From contig JAKAFX010000004.1 in the NCBI GenBank assembly GCA_021817735.1, positions 1 through 48,253 of the forward strand: a DNA stretch of 48,253 nucleotides. Direction: 5' to 3'. This document shows positions 7,155 to 15,619 of the stretch, one piece after another. The notes beneath the pieces are model-generated. The model was not told where the DNA came from. It did no database searches and saw only the letters and a list, made by a program, of their open reading frames with translations. Every line of letters begins with the position of its first letter. The first letter of the stretch is position 1. The stretch comes from Thermoplasmata archaeon. Lineage in GTDB: Archaea; Thermoplasmatota; Thermoplasmata; Thermoplasmatales; Thermoplasmataceae. Both the position numbers and the translations under genes were made by a program.

Positions 7155-8837
7155 ATGGAAATTTCTTCTGAGAACCAATACGAGGCCGTATTCAAGAAAC
7201 CGTACCCGGAGTGGGCCAGGCGCGAGATCGTTATTCCGGACATATCCCTTGGCGAACTTCTGGATAGATCGACTTCCCAGTATGGAAACCGTGTTGCAAT
7301 TTCGTTTTATGGTCGAGAGATCACGTATAATGAGTTCAGAACCTTGGTGGACAACATGGCAGGCTACCTTGCCGCATCCGGTGTTAGAAAGGGTGACCGT
7401 ATTGCCATAATGCTGCCCAACATACCGCACTTCGCGATATTCTTCTTTGCAGTGGCAAAGGTGGGAGGTATAGTCGTGCAGACTAACCCACTATATACTC
7501 CAATAGAGCTTAAGCACCAGATCCATGATGCAGGAGCTGACACAATAGTCGTTATGGATGACTTTGTGGACAAGGCAATGTCGCTTTACCCCAACCCTAT
7601 AACGAAGATCATTGTTGTTAAGGTCCAGGACTTCCTGCCATCGGGCCTTGCGTTCATGTACAGTCTTATCAAAGCCGTCAAGAGAACCGGGAAGAAGGTC
7701 AGGGAAGAGGGTGGTGTAAAGCTGTACAGCAGCATAATGAGCAAAGAGTACCCAGCTGCTCCGGCAGTCAACGTCAATCCCAAAGAAGATCCCATGGTCT
7801 TCCAGTATACCGGAGGGACAACTGGTGTGCCAAAGGCTGCAGTTCTAACCCACGAGAACCTGGTGTCAAATATCTATCAGGTTACAGAATGGATTCCGCC
7901 TAAATACAGAGATGGTATCTCATATCTCTCCGCGATCCCGTTTTTCCACGTTTACGGCATGATGACTGCCATGCTTACTCCGCTGGCTACCGGCTGCAGG
8001 GTAATCATGGTGCCTGATCCCAGGGATACCGATACCATACTGAAGACTATTCACAAGGAAAAACCCGATTCTTTCCCGGGCATACCCGCAATGTACCATT
8101 CTTTCCTGTCTCACAAAGATGTTGCAAAATATGACCTGAATTCCCTTAAGTTTTGCCTGTCTGGAGCTGCTCCACTCCCAAAGACCCTGCAAGACCAGTT
8201 CGAGGCAAAAACTGGGGCAGTGATAATTGAAGGTTATGGCCTAAGCGAGGCATCCCCGGTCACCAATGCAAATCCCCTGGATTCAACACTAAGAAGGATA
8301 GGATCCATTGGTCCCCCGGTGCCCAATACTCAGGAAAAGATCGTTGATCTTGAAACCGGCACCAAGGAAGTCCGAATTGGTGAGCCTGGAGAACTCATAA
8401 TCAAAGGGCCGCAGGTCATGAAGGGATTCTGGAATAACCCGGAAGAGACGGGTAGGGCCCTGAAGGATGGATGGCTCCATACTGGGGATATCGCAAAAGT
8501 CGATGAGAATGGCTATGTCTATATCATTGACAGGAAGAAGGATATAATCATCGCAGGTGGCTACAATGTATATCCAAATGAGGTCGAGGAGGCCATACGG
8601 TCGTACCCCAAGGTAGAGGAAGTGGCCGTCGTTGGAGAGAAAGACGAGCACAGGGGAGAGACCGTTAAGGCATTCATCGTACTGAAGCAGGGGCAGCAGG
8701 CAACAAAAGAGGAGATAATAGAGCACTGCAGGAATTATCTTGCAGTATACAAGTTGCCGAGAATCATCGAATTCAGGGACTCCCTGCCAAAATCACTGAT
8801 TGGGAAGATCCTCAGGAGACAGCTGCGAAATCAGTAA
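7155..8837 (+). CDS. fadD: Long-chain fatty-acid-CoA ligase (AMP-forming)
   Basis: A 560-residue adenylate-forming enzyme that activates a fatty acid with ATP and CoA to acyl-CoA, AMP and PPi. The phosphate-binding signature YTGGTTGVPK is at about 218-227. Later come 'GYGLSEASP', 'GWLHTGDIAKVDENGYVYIIDRKKDII' motifs with the hinge Asp/Lys, 'GGYNVYPNEVEE', and the catalytic C-terminal Lys in 'PKSLIGKILRR' (about K551). Length and motif order match FadD-type ligases. With the acyl-CoA dehydrogenase (35.1-36.3 kb) and crotonase (19.4-20.1 kb) it would supply beta-oxidation. Chain-length specificity cannot be read. It is convergent with the VIT-like gene, with four bases between the stop codons. 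Confidence 0.88.
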   Translation: MEISSENQYEAVFKKPYPEWARREIVIPDISLGELLDRSTSQYGNRVAISFYGREITYNEFRTLVDNMAGYLAASGVRKGDRIAIMLPNIPHFAIFFFAVAKVGGIVVQTNPLYTPIELKHQIHDAGADTIVVMDDFVDKAMSLYPNPITKIIVVKVQDFLPSGLAFMYSLIKAVKRTGKKVREEGGVKLYSSIMSKEYPAAPAVNVNPKEDPMVFQYTGGTTGVPKAAVLTHENLVSNIYQVTEWIPPKYRDGISYLSAIPFFHVYGMMTAMLTPLATGCRVIMVPDPRDTDTILKTIHKEKPDSFPGIPAMYHSFLSHKDVAKYDLNSLKFCLSGAAPLPKTLQDQFEAKTGAVIIEGYGLSEASPVTNANPLDSTLRRIGSIGPPVPNTQEKIVDLETGTKEVRIGEPGELIIKGPQVMKGFWNNPEETGRALKDGWLHTGDIAKVDENGYVYIIDRKKDIIIAGGYNVYPNEVEEAIRSYPKVEEVAVVGEKDEHRGETVKAFIVLKQGQQATKEEIIEHCRNYLAVYKLPRIIEFRDSLPKSLIGKILRRQLRNQ

Positions 8838-8841
8838 GACA

Positions 8842-9366
8842 TCAGGAGATGAGATGGAGTATATTGCCTACATAGGCAATTATCACTCCAATTGAAATCA
8901 TTGAAAGTGGCCATGTATACCTGTTCCCTTTCACTGATTTGGCTATGGCAAGCCCAGTCAAGCCAAGTGCAATTATGGCAGTTGCCAGCGAAAGAATGCC
9001 ATTGTCTGGGAATGCGGTAGCTACAAGAAGGGGAAAGAAAGACCCGGAAAAACTGAAACCGCCAGATATCCCCGTCGAGACGAAGGCCTCCTCAAGTATA
9101 TCTCTCCCGGGCTTGCTCCTGATCAGAAACATCGGGGATGAGAAACCAAGGTGCCTCGATATCCTGGCAAGTTCTTCCCTCAACGAGGAATATTCAGCCA
9201 CAAAGTAACTGAAGCTGCCCACTAAAGCAGACCCCAGGGCAATCCTTATGGAAAGGATCAGGCTGATGGCACTGGCCTGAATAATATAATTTGTAGCCAG
9301 CATAAGGGTGGTGATTATCCCATCGGTAATCCCGATGGCCATGGGAAAAAGAAGACTGTTCCTCAT
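8842..9366 (-). CDS. VIT1/CCC1-like membrane protein
   Basis: A 174-residue membrane protein with about five hydrophobic helices. The N-terminal segment 'GITDGIITTLMLA' matches the first helix motif of the VIT/CCC1 family ('GLxDGIVTTLGL'), and the C-terminal helices 'TWPLSMISIGVIIAYVGNILHLI' fit the family's last two. VIT/CCC1 proteins move Fe2+ or Mn2+ across membranes. This is a short archaeal branch, so iron transport is a hypothesis. Its ATG overlaps the stop of the DUF211 gene (ATGA), so the two are translationally coupled; a functional link is likely. Confidence 0.65.
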   Translation of the reverse strand: MRNSLLFPMAIGITDGIITTLMLATNYIIQASAISLILSIRIALGSALVGSFSYFVAEYSSLREELARISRHLGFSSPMFLIRSKPGRDILEEAFVSTGISGGFSFSGSFFPLLVATAFPDNGILSLATAIIALGLTGLAIAKSVKGNRYTWPLSMISIGVIIAYVGNILHLIS

Positions 9367-9647
9367 AACCTTGTTTTCACGCTTGGTATAATCCTTGACC
9401 CGGTTGCAAGCTCATCGATAGAGTGCACGACGGAACCTGTATCCTCTATGGTGCTGATGAGCTGATCCACGTTTATTCTGGTACCTTCGATTGAGATTAC
9501 CGTACCCATTGTCTCCATGTCTATCTCGTTGACTGATATGTTCAGGGCTTCAACTCCCTGGACGCTTTCTATTGCAGAGGCAAGCTCCATCAGGGTAGGC
9601 CTGTTGAGTGACTTATCAACGTCGAGCACTATTCTTCTTACGTTCAT
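9363..9647 (-). CDS. DUF211 family protein
   Basis: A 94-residue protein that matches DUF211 along its length. It opens 'VRRIVLDVDKSLNRPTLMELASAI' and continues with 'GVEALNISVNEIDMETMGTVISIEG' and 'ISTIEDTGSVVHSIDELATGSRI'. The predicted fold is ferredoxin-like (beta-alpha-beta), as in small regulatory or metal-sensing domains. The molecular role is not known. It is the first gene of a two-gene unit with the VIT-like membrane protein and may regulate or deliver metal to it (inference). Transcription runs divergently from triosephosphate isomerase. Confidence 0.8.
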   Translation of the reverse strand: MNVRRIVLDVDKSLNRPTLMELASAIESVQGVEALNISVNEIDMETMGTVISIEGTRINVDQLISTIEDTGSVVHSIDELATGSRIIPSVKTRL

Positions 9648-9761
9648 CTATATCTTCACTTAACCATAGATCAAAACAACGCGGTATCTCCCCACGAATG
9701 GTCTATACCGCCTTGTCGAAATTCACGTTTTGGTGTGATACCACTATCAGGAACTTGAATG

Positions 9762-9772
9762 TTAAATTTATC
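9762..9772 (+). promoter_or_regulatory. TATA box of triosephosphate isomerase
   Basis: TTAAATTTATC is centred about 28 bases before ATG 9795, favouring that ATG over the TTG just upstream and a leaderless transcript. Confidence 0.5.
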
Positions 9773-9794
9773 ATAACCCGGGTGATTTCATTTG

Positions 9795-10454
9795 ATGACT
9801 TTTACCATAATAGTCAATTTCAAGCACTACAAGCAGGCTTCTGGCCCGAGAAGCGAAGATTTGCTCAGGAACCTTATTACGTGCAGGAAAAAGCCGGAGA
9901 CCAGTGTTTTATTCGCGGTTGGCCCGTCCGACCTGCGCAATGCTATTACAATAGCCCCAGGAAGGATAATTGCCCAGTCGGTCGACACCGTCTCCATGGG
10001 GGCGTTTACTGGCAGCCTCTCTGCTGAGTTTCTTCAGCAGGTAGGAATCTCGGGTTCCCTCTTGAACCATTCCGAGAAGCGGGTAGACAGGATCATTATC
10101 TCAAGACTTCTTGAAGGCGCAAAGGAAATGGGGTTCCCACTGTATATATGTGCGGAAAGTCTGGATGAAGTCAGATCATTCAGCGAAATGAAGCCAGATT
10201 TTATCGCTTATGAACCGCCAGAACTCATTGGAGGTGACGTGTCAGTGTCGAGTGCAAAGCCAGGTATCATATCCGAAGCGAGCGATATATGCCGGAAAAG
10301 CAATGTGAAACTATTAGTAGGAGCTGGCGTGAAAAACGCAGATGATGTACGCAGGTCCAGGCAACTTGGTGCCCAGGGGGTGCTTATTGCTTCAGGGATT
10401 GTGCTTTCAAGGGATCCAGCAACCGCGTTAAATTCATTAATAGAGGCTGCATAA
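9795..10454 (+). CDS. tpiA: Triosephosphate isomerase (archaeal type)
   Basis: A 219-residue protein, the short archaeal length. It interconverts dihydroxyacetone phosphate and glyceraldehyde 3-phosphate. The N-terminal 'IIVNFKHYKQA' carries the substrate-binding Asn and the catalytic Lys. 'LLNHSEKR' holds the catalytic His, 'AYEPPELIGG' the catalytic Glu, and 'VGAGVKNADDVRRSRQLGAQGVLIASGI' the phosphate-binding loops. The start was set at ATG 9795 rather than the preceding TTG because of the TATA spacing. The membrane-protein gene follows after 11 bases, so the two probably share a transcript without an obvious functional link. Confidence 0.93.
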   Translation: MTFTIIVNFKHYKQASGPRSEDLLRNLITCRKKPETSVLFAVGPSDLRNAITIAPGRIIAQSVDTVSMGAFTGSLSAEFLQQVGISGSLLNHSEKRVDRIIISRLLEGAKEMGFPLYICAESLDEVRSFSEMKPDFIAYEPPELIGGDVSVSSAKPGIISEASDICRKSNVKLLVGAGVKNADDVRRSRQLGAQGVLIASGIVLSRDPATALNSLIEAA

Positions 10455-10465
10455 GGTTGGGTTAA

Positions 10466-11134
10466 ATGGCCAAGGATAAGGCGGAGCCCGTATTCGAGGA
10501 ACCTGAGTTTGATGAGAAAGAGTTCCTCCGCAGTGAGAAGGAGAGAGCCAAGGGCATAATCATAATATTCCTCATTGGGGCGCTTCTTGGGTTATTCTCC
10601 GGTTACCTTCTTACAATAGGGCTGTGGTACTTTGGAGTTCTTCTTTTCTTCGTCATTGCCCTTTTCCTGAGGCAGATTTTTGGGATCCTCGGAGTTCCAT
10701 TGCCAAAGAGGGCTTCACACTGGTTCTATCTCGTGATGGAGTACCTGATTATCTGGGTGGTTTTCTGGGTCATCTTCCTGAACCCTCCCCTTACAGTTGC
10801 ATCCGGCCCTCAGATTTCCAGTCCCCAGTTTCAGATGTCAGATGGAACATGGCACACATTGAACCAGAGTGGTTCAAACACCTATGTCATTTACAATGGG
10901 TATTACAATCTTGGGGTTCACGTTTCATACATGAAGGCAATCACGTCTTATTCAGTCAGCGAGAGCTTGGGAACAAGTGTGTATTCGCTCACTTCTACTT
11001 ACAATAATACTTCTGGCTACATCCAGTTCACGCTCCACGACGGAAAATTGATAAGCCAATCCGAACCTGCGGACATGACGATCACTGTATCAAGTGGGTC
11101 AATGAGCAACACAATGAATTTTGTCCTTATCTGA
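10466..11134 (+). CDS. Membrane protein with extracytoplasmic domain, unknown function
   Basis: A 222-residue protein of unrecognised family. The first 28 residues are strongly charged and acidic (cytoplasmic). Two or three transmembrane helices follow at about 30-50, 52-72 and 87-106. Residues 107-222 are Ser/Thr/Tyr/Asn-rich, lack charged clusters and look like a secreted beta-rich domain similar in composition to the surface proteins elsewhere in the window. No catalytic motif is visible. It lies 11 bases after tpiA and precedes tRNA-Gly. Confidence 0.7.
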   Translation: MAKDKAEPVFEEPEFDEKEFLRSEKERAKGIIIIFLIGALLGLFSGYLLTIGLWYFGVLLFFVIALFLRQIFGILGVPLPKRASHWFYLVMEYLIIWVVFWVIFLNPPLTVASGPQISSPQFQMSDGTWHTLNQSGSNTYVIYNGYYNLGVHVSYMKAITSYSVSESLGTSVYSLTSTYNNTSGYIQFTLHDGKLISQSEPADMTITVSSGSMSNTMNFVLI

Positions 11135-11227
11135 ATTCTCACCCCTGTTCGTCCTTTGGACTTTCAGTTTTGGTGTGCCGAGCCTTATCCATTACCAGTC
11201 AACCTGTATCACGGGCCCATGAAAAGG

Positions 11228-11238
11228 CTAAATAAATC
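11228..11238 (+). promoter_or_regulatory. TATA box of tRNA-Gly
   Basis: The A/T run CTAAATAAATC is centred about 26 bases before the first base of tRNA-Gly. Confidence 0.5.
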
Positions 11239-11259
11239 AAAGTCATCTCAGCAAACTGC

Positions 11260-11334
11260 GCAGGTGTAGTGTAGACTGGTCTAGCACGGAAGCCTTCCAA
11301 GCTTTCGACCCGGGTCCAAATCCCGGCACCTGCA
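11260..11334 (+). tRNA. tRNA-Gly (TCC anticodon)
   Basis: The acceptor stem GCAGGTG pairs with CACCTGC, with discriminator A. The D stem is GTGT/GCAC. The anticodon stem is GAAGC/GCTTT with loop CTTCCAA, giving anticodon TCC (reads GGA and, by wobble, GGG). The T arm is CCGGG TCCAAAT CCCGG. There is no intron and CCA is not encoded. Confidence 0.93.
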
Positions 11335-11958
11335 TTAATATTGAAGGAAGATTCAGGCCATCCTTAAGCGCCAGGAACTGTGTCCTGTTTTTATAAAGTT
11401 GGATAATCGTTAATATCTGAACGTATGAATGCTATTTGATCAGGATCACTTTCATTAACCCTGTATCAAGCCTTAGCCTACCTTGAATGCCTCTATCAAA
11501 CCCCCGTCCTCTTCCAGATTTTATTATCTCTCACCACTGTGTCGTTGATTCTTTCTTGCCTTGTTCATTTTCCTTTTCGCACATCATGGGGTTCGCATGA
11601 GGCCTCTAACCCTGATAGACAGATCTTATTCTTCAAGCCATATGGACTCTCCGGCTTCTGGTTCACTGTTGACTGCATCTCCCCGTCATTAGGTGTTCAT
11701 TTAACTCCTAATTTCCATTTCTTTTCCTTGGACCGGCCACGGAATTCAGGCAGACCTGCTCCATGGATAGGCGTAGGGGTGGCAGAAGATTCACTCAATG
11801 GAAATCAGGATCAGAGATTTCCTTTGCGGCAGTGATCTCCCTGAAGAACTCAATATCAGGAAAGGGACATTCAGGCAATACTGTAAATGACCCTTGAGGT
11901 ATTCACGCTATCTTATGTTCTTGACACCCTGCAATTCGAAACGTACCTAATCTCTTCA
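11335..11958. other. Gene-poor region with an orphan promoter-like element
   Basis: About 620 bases with no credible protein gene; the one 98-codon plus-strand frame (from 11539) has an unprotein-like composition and no TATA or ribosome-binding site. A hairpin with a T-tract (CAGGA...TCCTG then TTTTT, 11372-11392) could terminate the tRNA-Gly transcript. A strong TATA-like element at 11388-11397 has no gene behind it; see the findings. Confidence 0.5.
11388..11397 (+). promoter_or_regulatory. Orphan TATA box
   Basis: TTTTTATAAA matches the archaeal TATA consensus well. The expected start point near 11418-11424 is followed only by a 4-codon frame, so any transcript would be non-coding. Confidence 0.35.
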
Positions 11959-13002
11959 TCACTTCATCTGTATGCTCACACCTTCTCTGCGTAACCCGTC
12001 CAGAATGTACCCTACTGTCCCGGGATCAGAAGATAGGTTCTCCGGGGGAACAAGACCGCTTAACTGGGGATTCTTTCTTACCCAGAGTGCAACTAGGGCT
12101 GCAGTATGACCCGTGAGTCTTGACATTGACGACTTGTCACCTGATCCTCTATCCCTGAGTTCAACCTTGTGGGTTTTCCTGCCACTTGATATCAGGTCGA
12201 GAATGCAGGTATCCCTTGGATCAGAGTACCTGGCGAGAACCGATTCGGTGACTTTCCTGGGTGAAGGATTGCCTGATTCCTCAAAAAATCCCAAGTCTCG
12301 CAAGACTTTCATTCGCTCTAAGTGACCTGGATATCTAAGGGTAATCTCCCTCAGTTCCCTGATCTTCAGAGTTTTCAGCATGGTTCTCAATCCGTCGGAA
12401 TAGAATCCCTCAAGTTTGCGGAACCCTGAAGGCTCATATTGGATCCTCTCTATCAGTGGATCCTTTTCCACGACCTTACCATCGAGGATTATCTTTGCAG
12501 TCCTTACATACTCATCAATAAGCCCTTCAACGCTCCAGGTTATGCTGTGCAAAAATGGTTCCTTTGGTTCCAATGGAAGCCCACCCACGAAGATGTCAAT
12601 AGATTCGGCCCCCAGTTGCCGAACCATATGCCCGGCAAGAATGTTTGAGAGACCCGGAGCAAATCCACAATCTGGGATGTAGAGTGAATCACCGGAGAGG
12701 TACCTGGAGAATTGCATGGGGTTCTCCTGATAGAAGGATACATCTACGACCTTCTTTCCAGACTCGAGCAATAAAGAGACAGTTTTCTCAGCAATGCTCC
12801 CAGGAAGCGCAACTACGAATAGGTCACTTTCAGAAAGTAGCGCTGGATTTTCGTGAATTGATCCTGCAAAAGTGCTGCATGAATTCCATCCTTTCAGGGC
12901 TGCAGGATTGGGATCCACCAGCAAGCAATCGCCATACTGGGCAAGGTATGTTGCAATCTCCTTTCCTATGTGGCCTGCACCAATAACCACGATGTCCCTC
13001 AT
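11959..13002 (-). CDS. Saccharopine dehydrogenase-family enzyme, probable L-lysine 6-dehydrogenase
   Basis: A 347-residue NAD(P)-dependent enzyme. The N-terminal Rossmann motif GAGHIG lies at about residues 8-13. The catalytic-domain segments 'IPDCGFAPGLSNILAGH', 'VGGLPLEPKEPFLHS', 'SVEGLIDEY' and 'TLRYPGHLERMKVLRDLG' agree closely with bacterial L-lysine 6-dehydrogenase, which converts lysine to 2-aminoadipate 6-semialdehyde and ammonia. Other family members are saccharopine dehydrogenase and carboxynorspermidine synthase; the segments listed favour the lysine enzyme. The product would be the substrate of the ALDH7-like protein at 45-46.5 kb. It stands alone on the minus strand. Confidence 0.72.
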   Translation of the reverse strand: MRDIVVIGAGHIGKEIATYLAQYGDCLLVDPNPAALKGWNSCSTFAGSIHENPALLSESDLFVVALPGSIAEKTVSLLLESGKKVVDVSFYQENPMQFSRYLSGDSLYIPDCGFAPGLSNILAGHMVRQLGAESIDIFVGGLPLEPKEPFLHSITWSVEGLIDEYVRTAKIILDGKVVEKDPLIERIQYEPSGFRKLEGFYSDGLRTMLKTLKIRELREITLRYPGHLERMKVLRDLGFFEESGNPSPRKVTESVLARYSDPRDTCILDLISSGRKTHKVELRDRGSGDKSSMSRLTGHTAALVALWVRKNPQLSGLVPPENLSSDPGTVGYILDGLRREGVSIQMK

Positions 13003-13063
13003 GACTGGGTAATTGCCTAGATCTGAAAACAGTTTCTGCCAGTATGATTAGTGAAAGATAACA

Positions 13064-13070
13064 TTTATAT
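13064..13070 (+). promoter_or_regulatory. TATA box of the secreted hydrolase gene
   Basis: TTTATAT is centred 28 bases before ATG 13095, so that ATG rather than the TTG at 13086 is the likely (leaderless) start. Confidence 0.5.
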
Positions 13071-13094
13071 CATACCAATGGTATATTGCTATCC

Positions 13095-13997
13095 ATGGTA
13101 CTCACTAGCATGAAGTACACCAGTCTCGTTGTAGTAGTTGCTCTGTTCTTCCTTGGTATCTGGGCCCCAGTACACTCAGAGCCTACGCACTCTGCAACAG
13201 TGCCACTTTCTACCACCGCTTCCTCAGGCACATACGTGATCCTTGTTCACGGATACAATCCGGGCGATACCTCCGGTACTCCCAGCACAGGAACATGGAC
13301 CTGCGGTGTTAGCTTTGAGAGTCAACTGGTTTCTGCCGGGTACACAGTTGGTGTTGTTTCATACTATGGAGAGTTCACGATTGCATTCAGCAACGGATAT
13401 GCATACTCCAATTCATCCTTCTTTGGTACATCCAACACCCCGATCCAGAATATTGGCTCACAGCTGGGGATTGCAATATCAAAGATTTTCACATCGGGGA
13501 CCACCAGCGTAGACATAGTGGCTCACAGCATGGGCGGTCTAGTCACGCTCTATGCACTTGAGCACTATTACGATCCCCATATCGCGCTCAGGAATGTGAT
13601 TTTTATAGCCACACCATTCGGCGGGTCTCCCTTTGCTAGCGTTGCGCAGTTTCTGGGTTTGTCCGGTGTTGTCGGATGCGAAGCAAACCAGATGGTGAGC
13701 GGTTCTTCCTTCCTTACCGGGCTGCAGAATAATCTTGGAAATGCATACAGCAACTACCCCGGTTTTATCTGGACTGTCTTTGCGGGAAACTACGATCCCT
13801 GGTGGGGATACCTGTTCTTCAGCGGTGGAAATGATGGGGTAGTCTCTGTCAACTCTGCTGCGTATCTTGGCTACAACAGCATATATGTTTTCCCTGACCT
13901 CCATACAGGATCCCTTGACGGATATACCTGGTACGGAATCTCCTACTTCCAGGACCAGTCTGTAGCCAACACAATGCTCTCAGTCCTCGGAACTTGA
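13095..13997 (+). CDS. Secreted lipase-like alpha/beta hydrolase
   Basis: A 300-residue protein with a signal peptide (hydrophobic core about residues 10-25, cleavage near HSEPTHS). The fold markers of lipases are in order: the oxyanion 'LVHGYNPG' at about 50, the nucleophile elbow AHSMGG (Ser at about 145), a probable catalytic Asp in 'GNDGVVS' and the His in 'DLHTG'. Two cysteines (in WTCGV and VGCEA) may form a disulphide, in keeping with an extracytoplasmic site. The substrate is probably an ester or lipid; specificity is not readable. There is no membrane anchor after the signal peptide. Confidence 0.8.
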   Translation: MVLTSMKYTSLVVVVALFFLGIWAPVHSEPTHSATVPLSTTASSGTYVILVHGYNPGDTSGTPSTGTWTCGVSFESQLVSAGYTVGVVSYYGEFTIAFSNGYAYSNSSFFGTSNTPIQNIGSQLGIAISKIFTSGTTSVDIVAHSMGGLVTLYALEHYYDPHIALRNVIFIATPFGGSPFASVAQFLGLSGVVGCEANQMVSGSSFLTGLQNNLGNAYSNYPGFIWTVFAGNYDPWWGYLFFSGGNDGVVSVNSAAYLGYNSIYVFPDLHTGSLDGYTWYGISYFQDQSVANTMLSVLGT

Positions 13998-14088
13998 ATC
14001 GATTCCAGAGAGGACTGAGATAAATAATAACACCATTCCGGACTACGGAAAAAGCAAGGAAATATAGTTCGAATGGTTTTCCTACTCC

Positions 14089-15606
14089 ATGGTGGACCTT
14101 GACGGAGAATCCCTGACCATAGATCAGGTCATAGGGGTATCCTCGCGATTTGAAGAGGTCAGGATCGACGAAAGGGCTTGGGAAAGTGTTCTCAGGTCCA
14201 GGAAGACTATTGACGAGATCATTGCTTCTGGAAGGATTGCATATGGTGTTAATACCGGCTTTGGCAGCCTGCTAAACGTAAAGATAGGACCGGGGCAGGC
14301 TGTGCAACTCCAGGAGAACCTAATAAGGAGCCATTCGTCCGGTGTAGGAAATCCCCTATCCCAGGAGCACGTTAGAGCCATAATGCTGGTGAGGCTGAAC
14401 AGCCTTATCAGGGGATTCTCCGGAGTAAGCCAAGGTGTGGTTGAAAGCCTCGTTGCGACCCTCAACAGCGGCCTTTATCCAAAGGTCCCTGAGTATGGAT
14501 CAGTTGGGGCAAGTGGTGATTTGGCTCCTCTTGCGCATATAGCCCTTTCCCTTATGGGCGAGGGAAAATTCATAGTGAACGGTTCAGAGGTTTATGCGTC
14601 AGATGTACTGAGTGCCGCCGATATAAAGCCGATGCAACTAAGGGAAAAGGACGGAGTTGCATTCATAAATGGAACCTCGGCAATCTCTGGGATTCTTGCA
14701 GTCGAGATAGGAAAAGCCACAAGGCTGCTGGAAGAGAGCCTTGCTGCGGCTTCCATGTCTATGGAGGCCCTGAGAGCTACGCTGAGAGCTTTCTCTGACT
14801 CCGCAGTGGCTACCAGGAAACACCAGGGTCAGCGGGTGATTGCAAGAATGATTAGGGAAATCCTTGATGGAAGCAGGAACATTGAAAAGCATAGCTCCAC
14901 GAAGGTTCAGGATGCTTACACTGTGAGGTGCATTCCACAGGTATATGGTGCTGTGCTAGACACCGTGAACTACTCCTCGCTCGTGCTTTCAGACGAGATC
15001 AATTCAACGACGGATAACCCTATTGTAGTAGACGATGACGTGATCTCTGCAGGAAACTTCCACGGAGAACCAGTTGCTTTCATTTGCGATTTTCTCTCGA
15101 TTGCGCTTACTGATCTCGGCAACATGATCGAAAGGAGGATAGCAAGACTTGTGGATGATAAGCTTTCAGGCCTGCCGCCATTCCTTATTGCTGGATCCGG
15201 GCTTAACTCAGGGCTCATGATCCCACAATACACTGCAGCTGCCCTGTGCAATATGAACAAGGTTCTTTCCTTCCCGTCTTCTGCGGACACTATTCCTACA
15301 TCCGCAAACCAGGAAGATCATGTAAGCATGGGTATGAACGCGGCGCTTAAGCTTTCAAGAATAGTAGAGAACTTGGAGCGTATCATAGCAATAGAGTTCC
15401 TGGTGGCCAATCAGGGACTATATTTCATAGATGACGAAATTTCGCCTGCTGTAGTGGAACTCAGTGGGATGATCAGGAAACTTGTTCCCAGAATTGAATC
15501 CGACAGGCCTTTCAGCAATGACATAGAGAATATCATAAGAATTATGAGATCGGAGGAATTCAGAGATGCCGTCAAGAGAAGCGGCGCTAATCTTGTTCCA
15601 TGGTAA
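14089..15606 (+). CDS. hutH: Histidine ammonia-lyase
   Basis: A 505-residue member of the aromatic amino-acid lyase family that deaminates histidine to urocanate. The Ala-Ser-Gly triad that forms the MIO cofactor is at 141-143 inside GSVGASGDLAPLAH. The catalytic Tyr lies in 'YGVNTGFG' (about 52), and 'TDNPIV', 'GNFHGEPVAF' and 'TSANQEDHVSMG' follow. The last motif is typical of HAL rather than PAL or TAL. No urocanase or imidazolonepropionase gene is in the window. An AAATATAG element about 25 bases upstream may be its TATA box. It precedes thrS by 13 bases, so the two may be co-transcribed. Confidence 0.92.
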   Translation: MVDLDGESLTIDQVIGVSSRFEEVRIDERAWESVLRSRKTIDEIIASGRIAYGVNTGFGSLLNVKIGPGQAVQLQENLIRSHSSGVGNPLSQEHVRAIMLVRLNSLIRGFSGVSQGVVESLVATLNSGLYPKVPEYGSVGASGDLAPLAHIALSLMGEGKFIVNGSEVYASDVLSAADIKPMQLREKDGVAFINGTSAISGILAVEIGKATRLLEESLAAASMSMEALRATLRAFSDSAVATRKHQGQRVIARMIREILDGSRNIEKHSSTKVQDAYTVRCIPQVYGAVLDTVNYSSLVLSDEINSTTDNPIVVDDDVISAGNFHGEPVAFICDFLSIALTDLGNMIERRIARLVDDKLSGLPPFLIAGSGLNSGLMIPQYTAAALCNMNKVLSFPSSADTIPTSANQEDHVSMGMNAALKLSRIVENLERIIAIEFLVANQGLYFIDDEISPAVVELSGMIRKLVPRIESDRPFSNDIENIIRIMRSEEFRDAVKRSGANLVPW

Positions 15607-15619
15607 GAGTGTGCAGTAA

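Noticed and set aside
11539-11835. A 98-codon plus-strand open frame after tRNA-Gly
   Set aside because: Composition is not protein-like (many Ser, Phe, Pro and His), there is no TATA or ribosome-binding site, and no recognisable motif.
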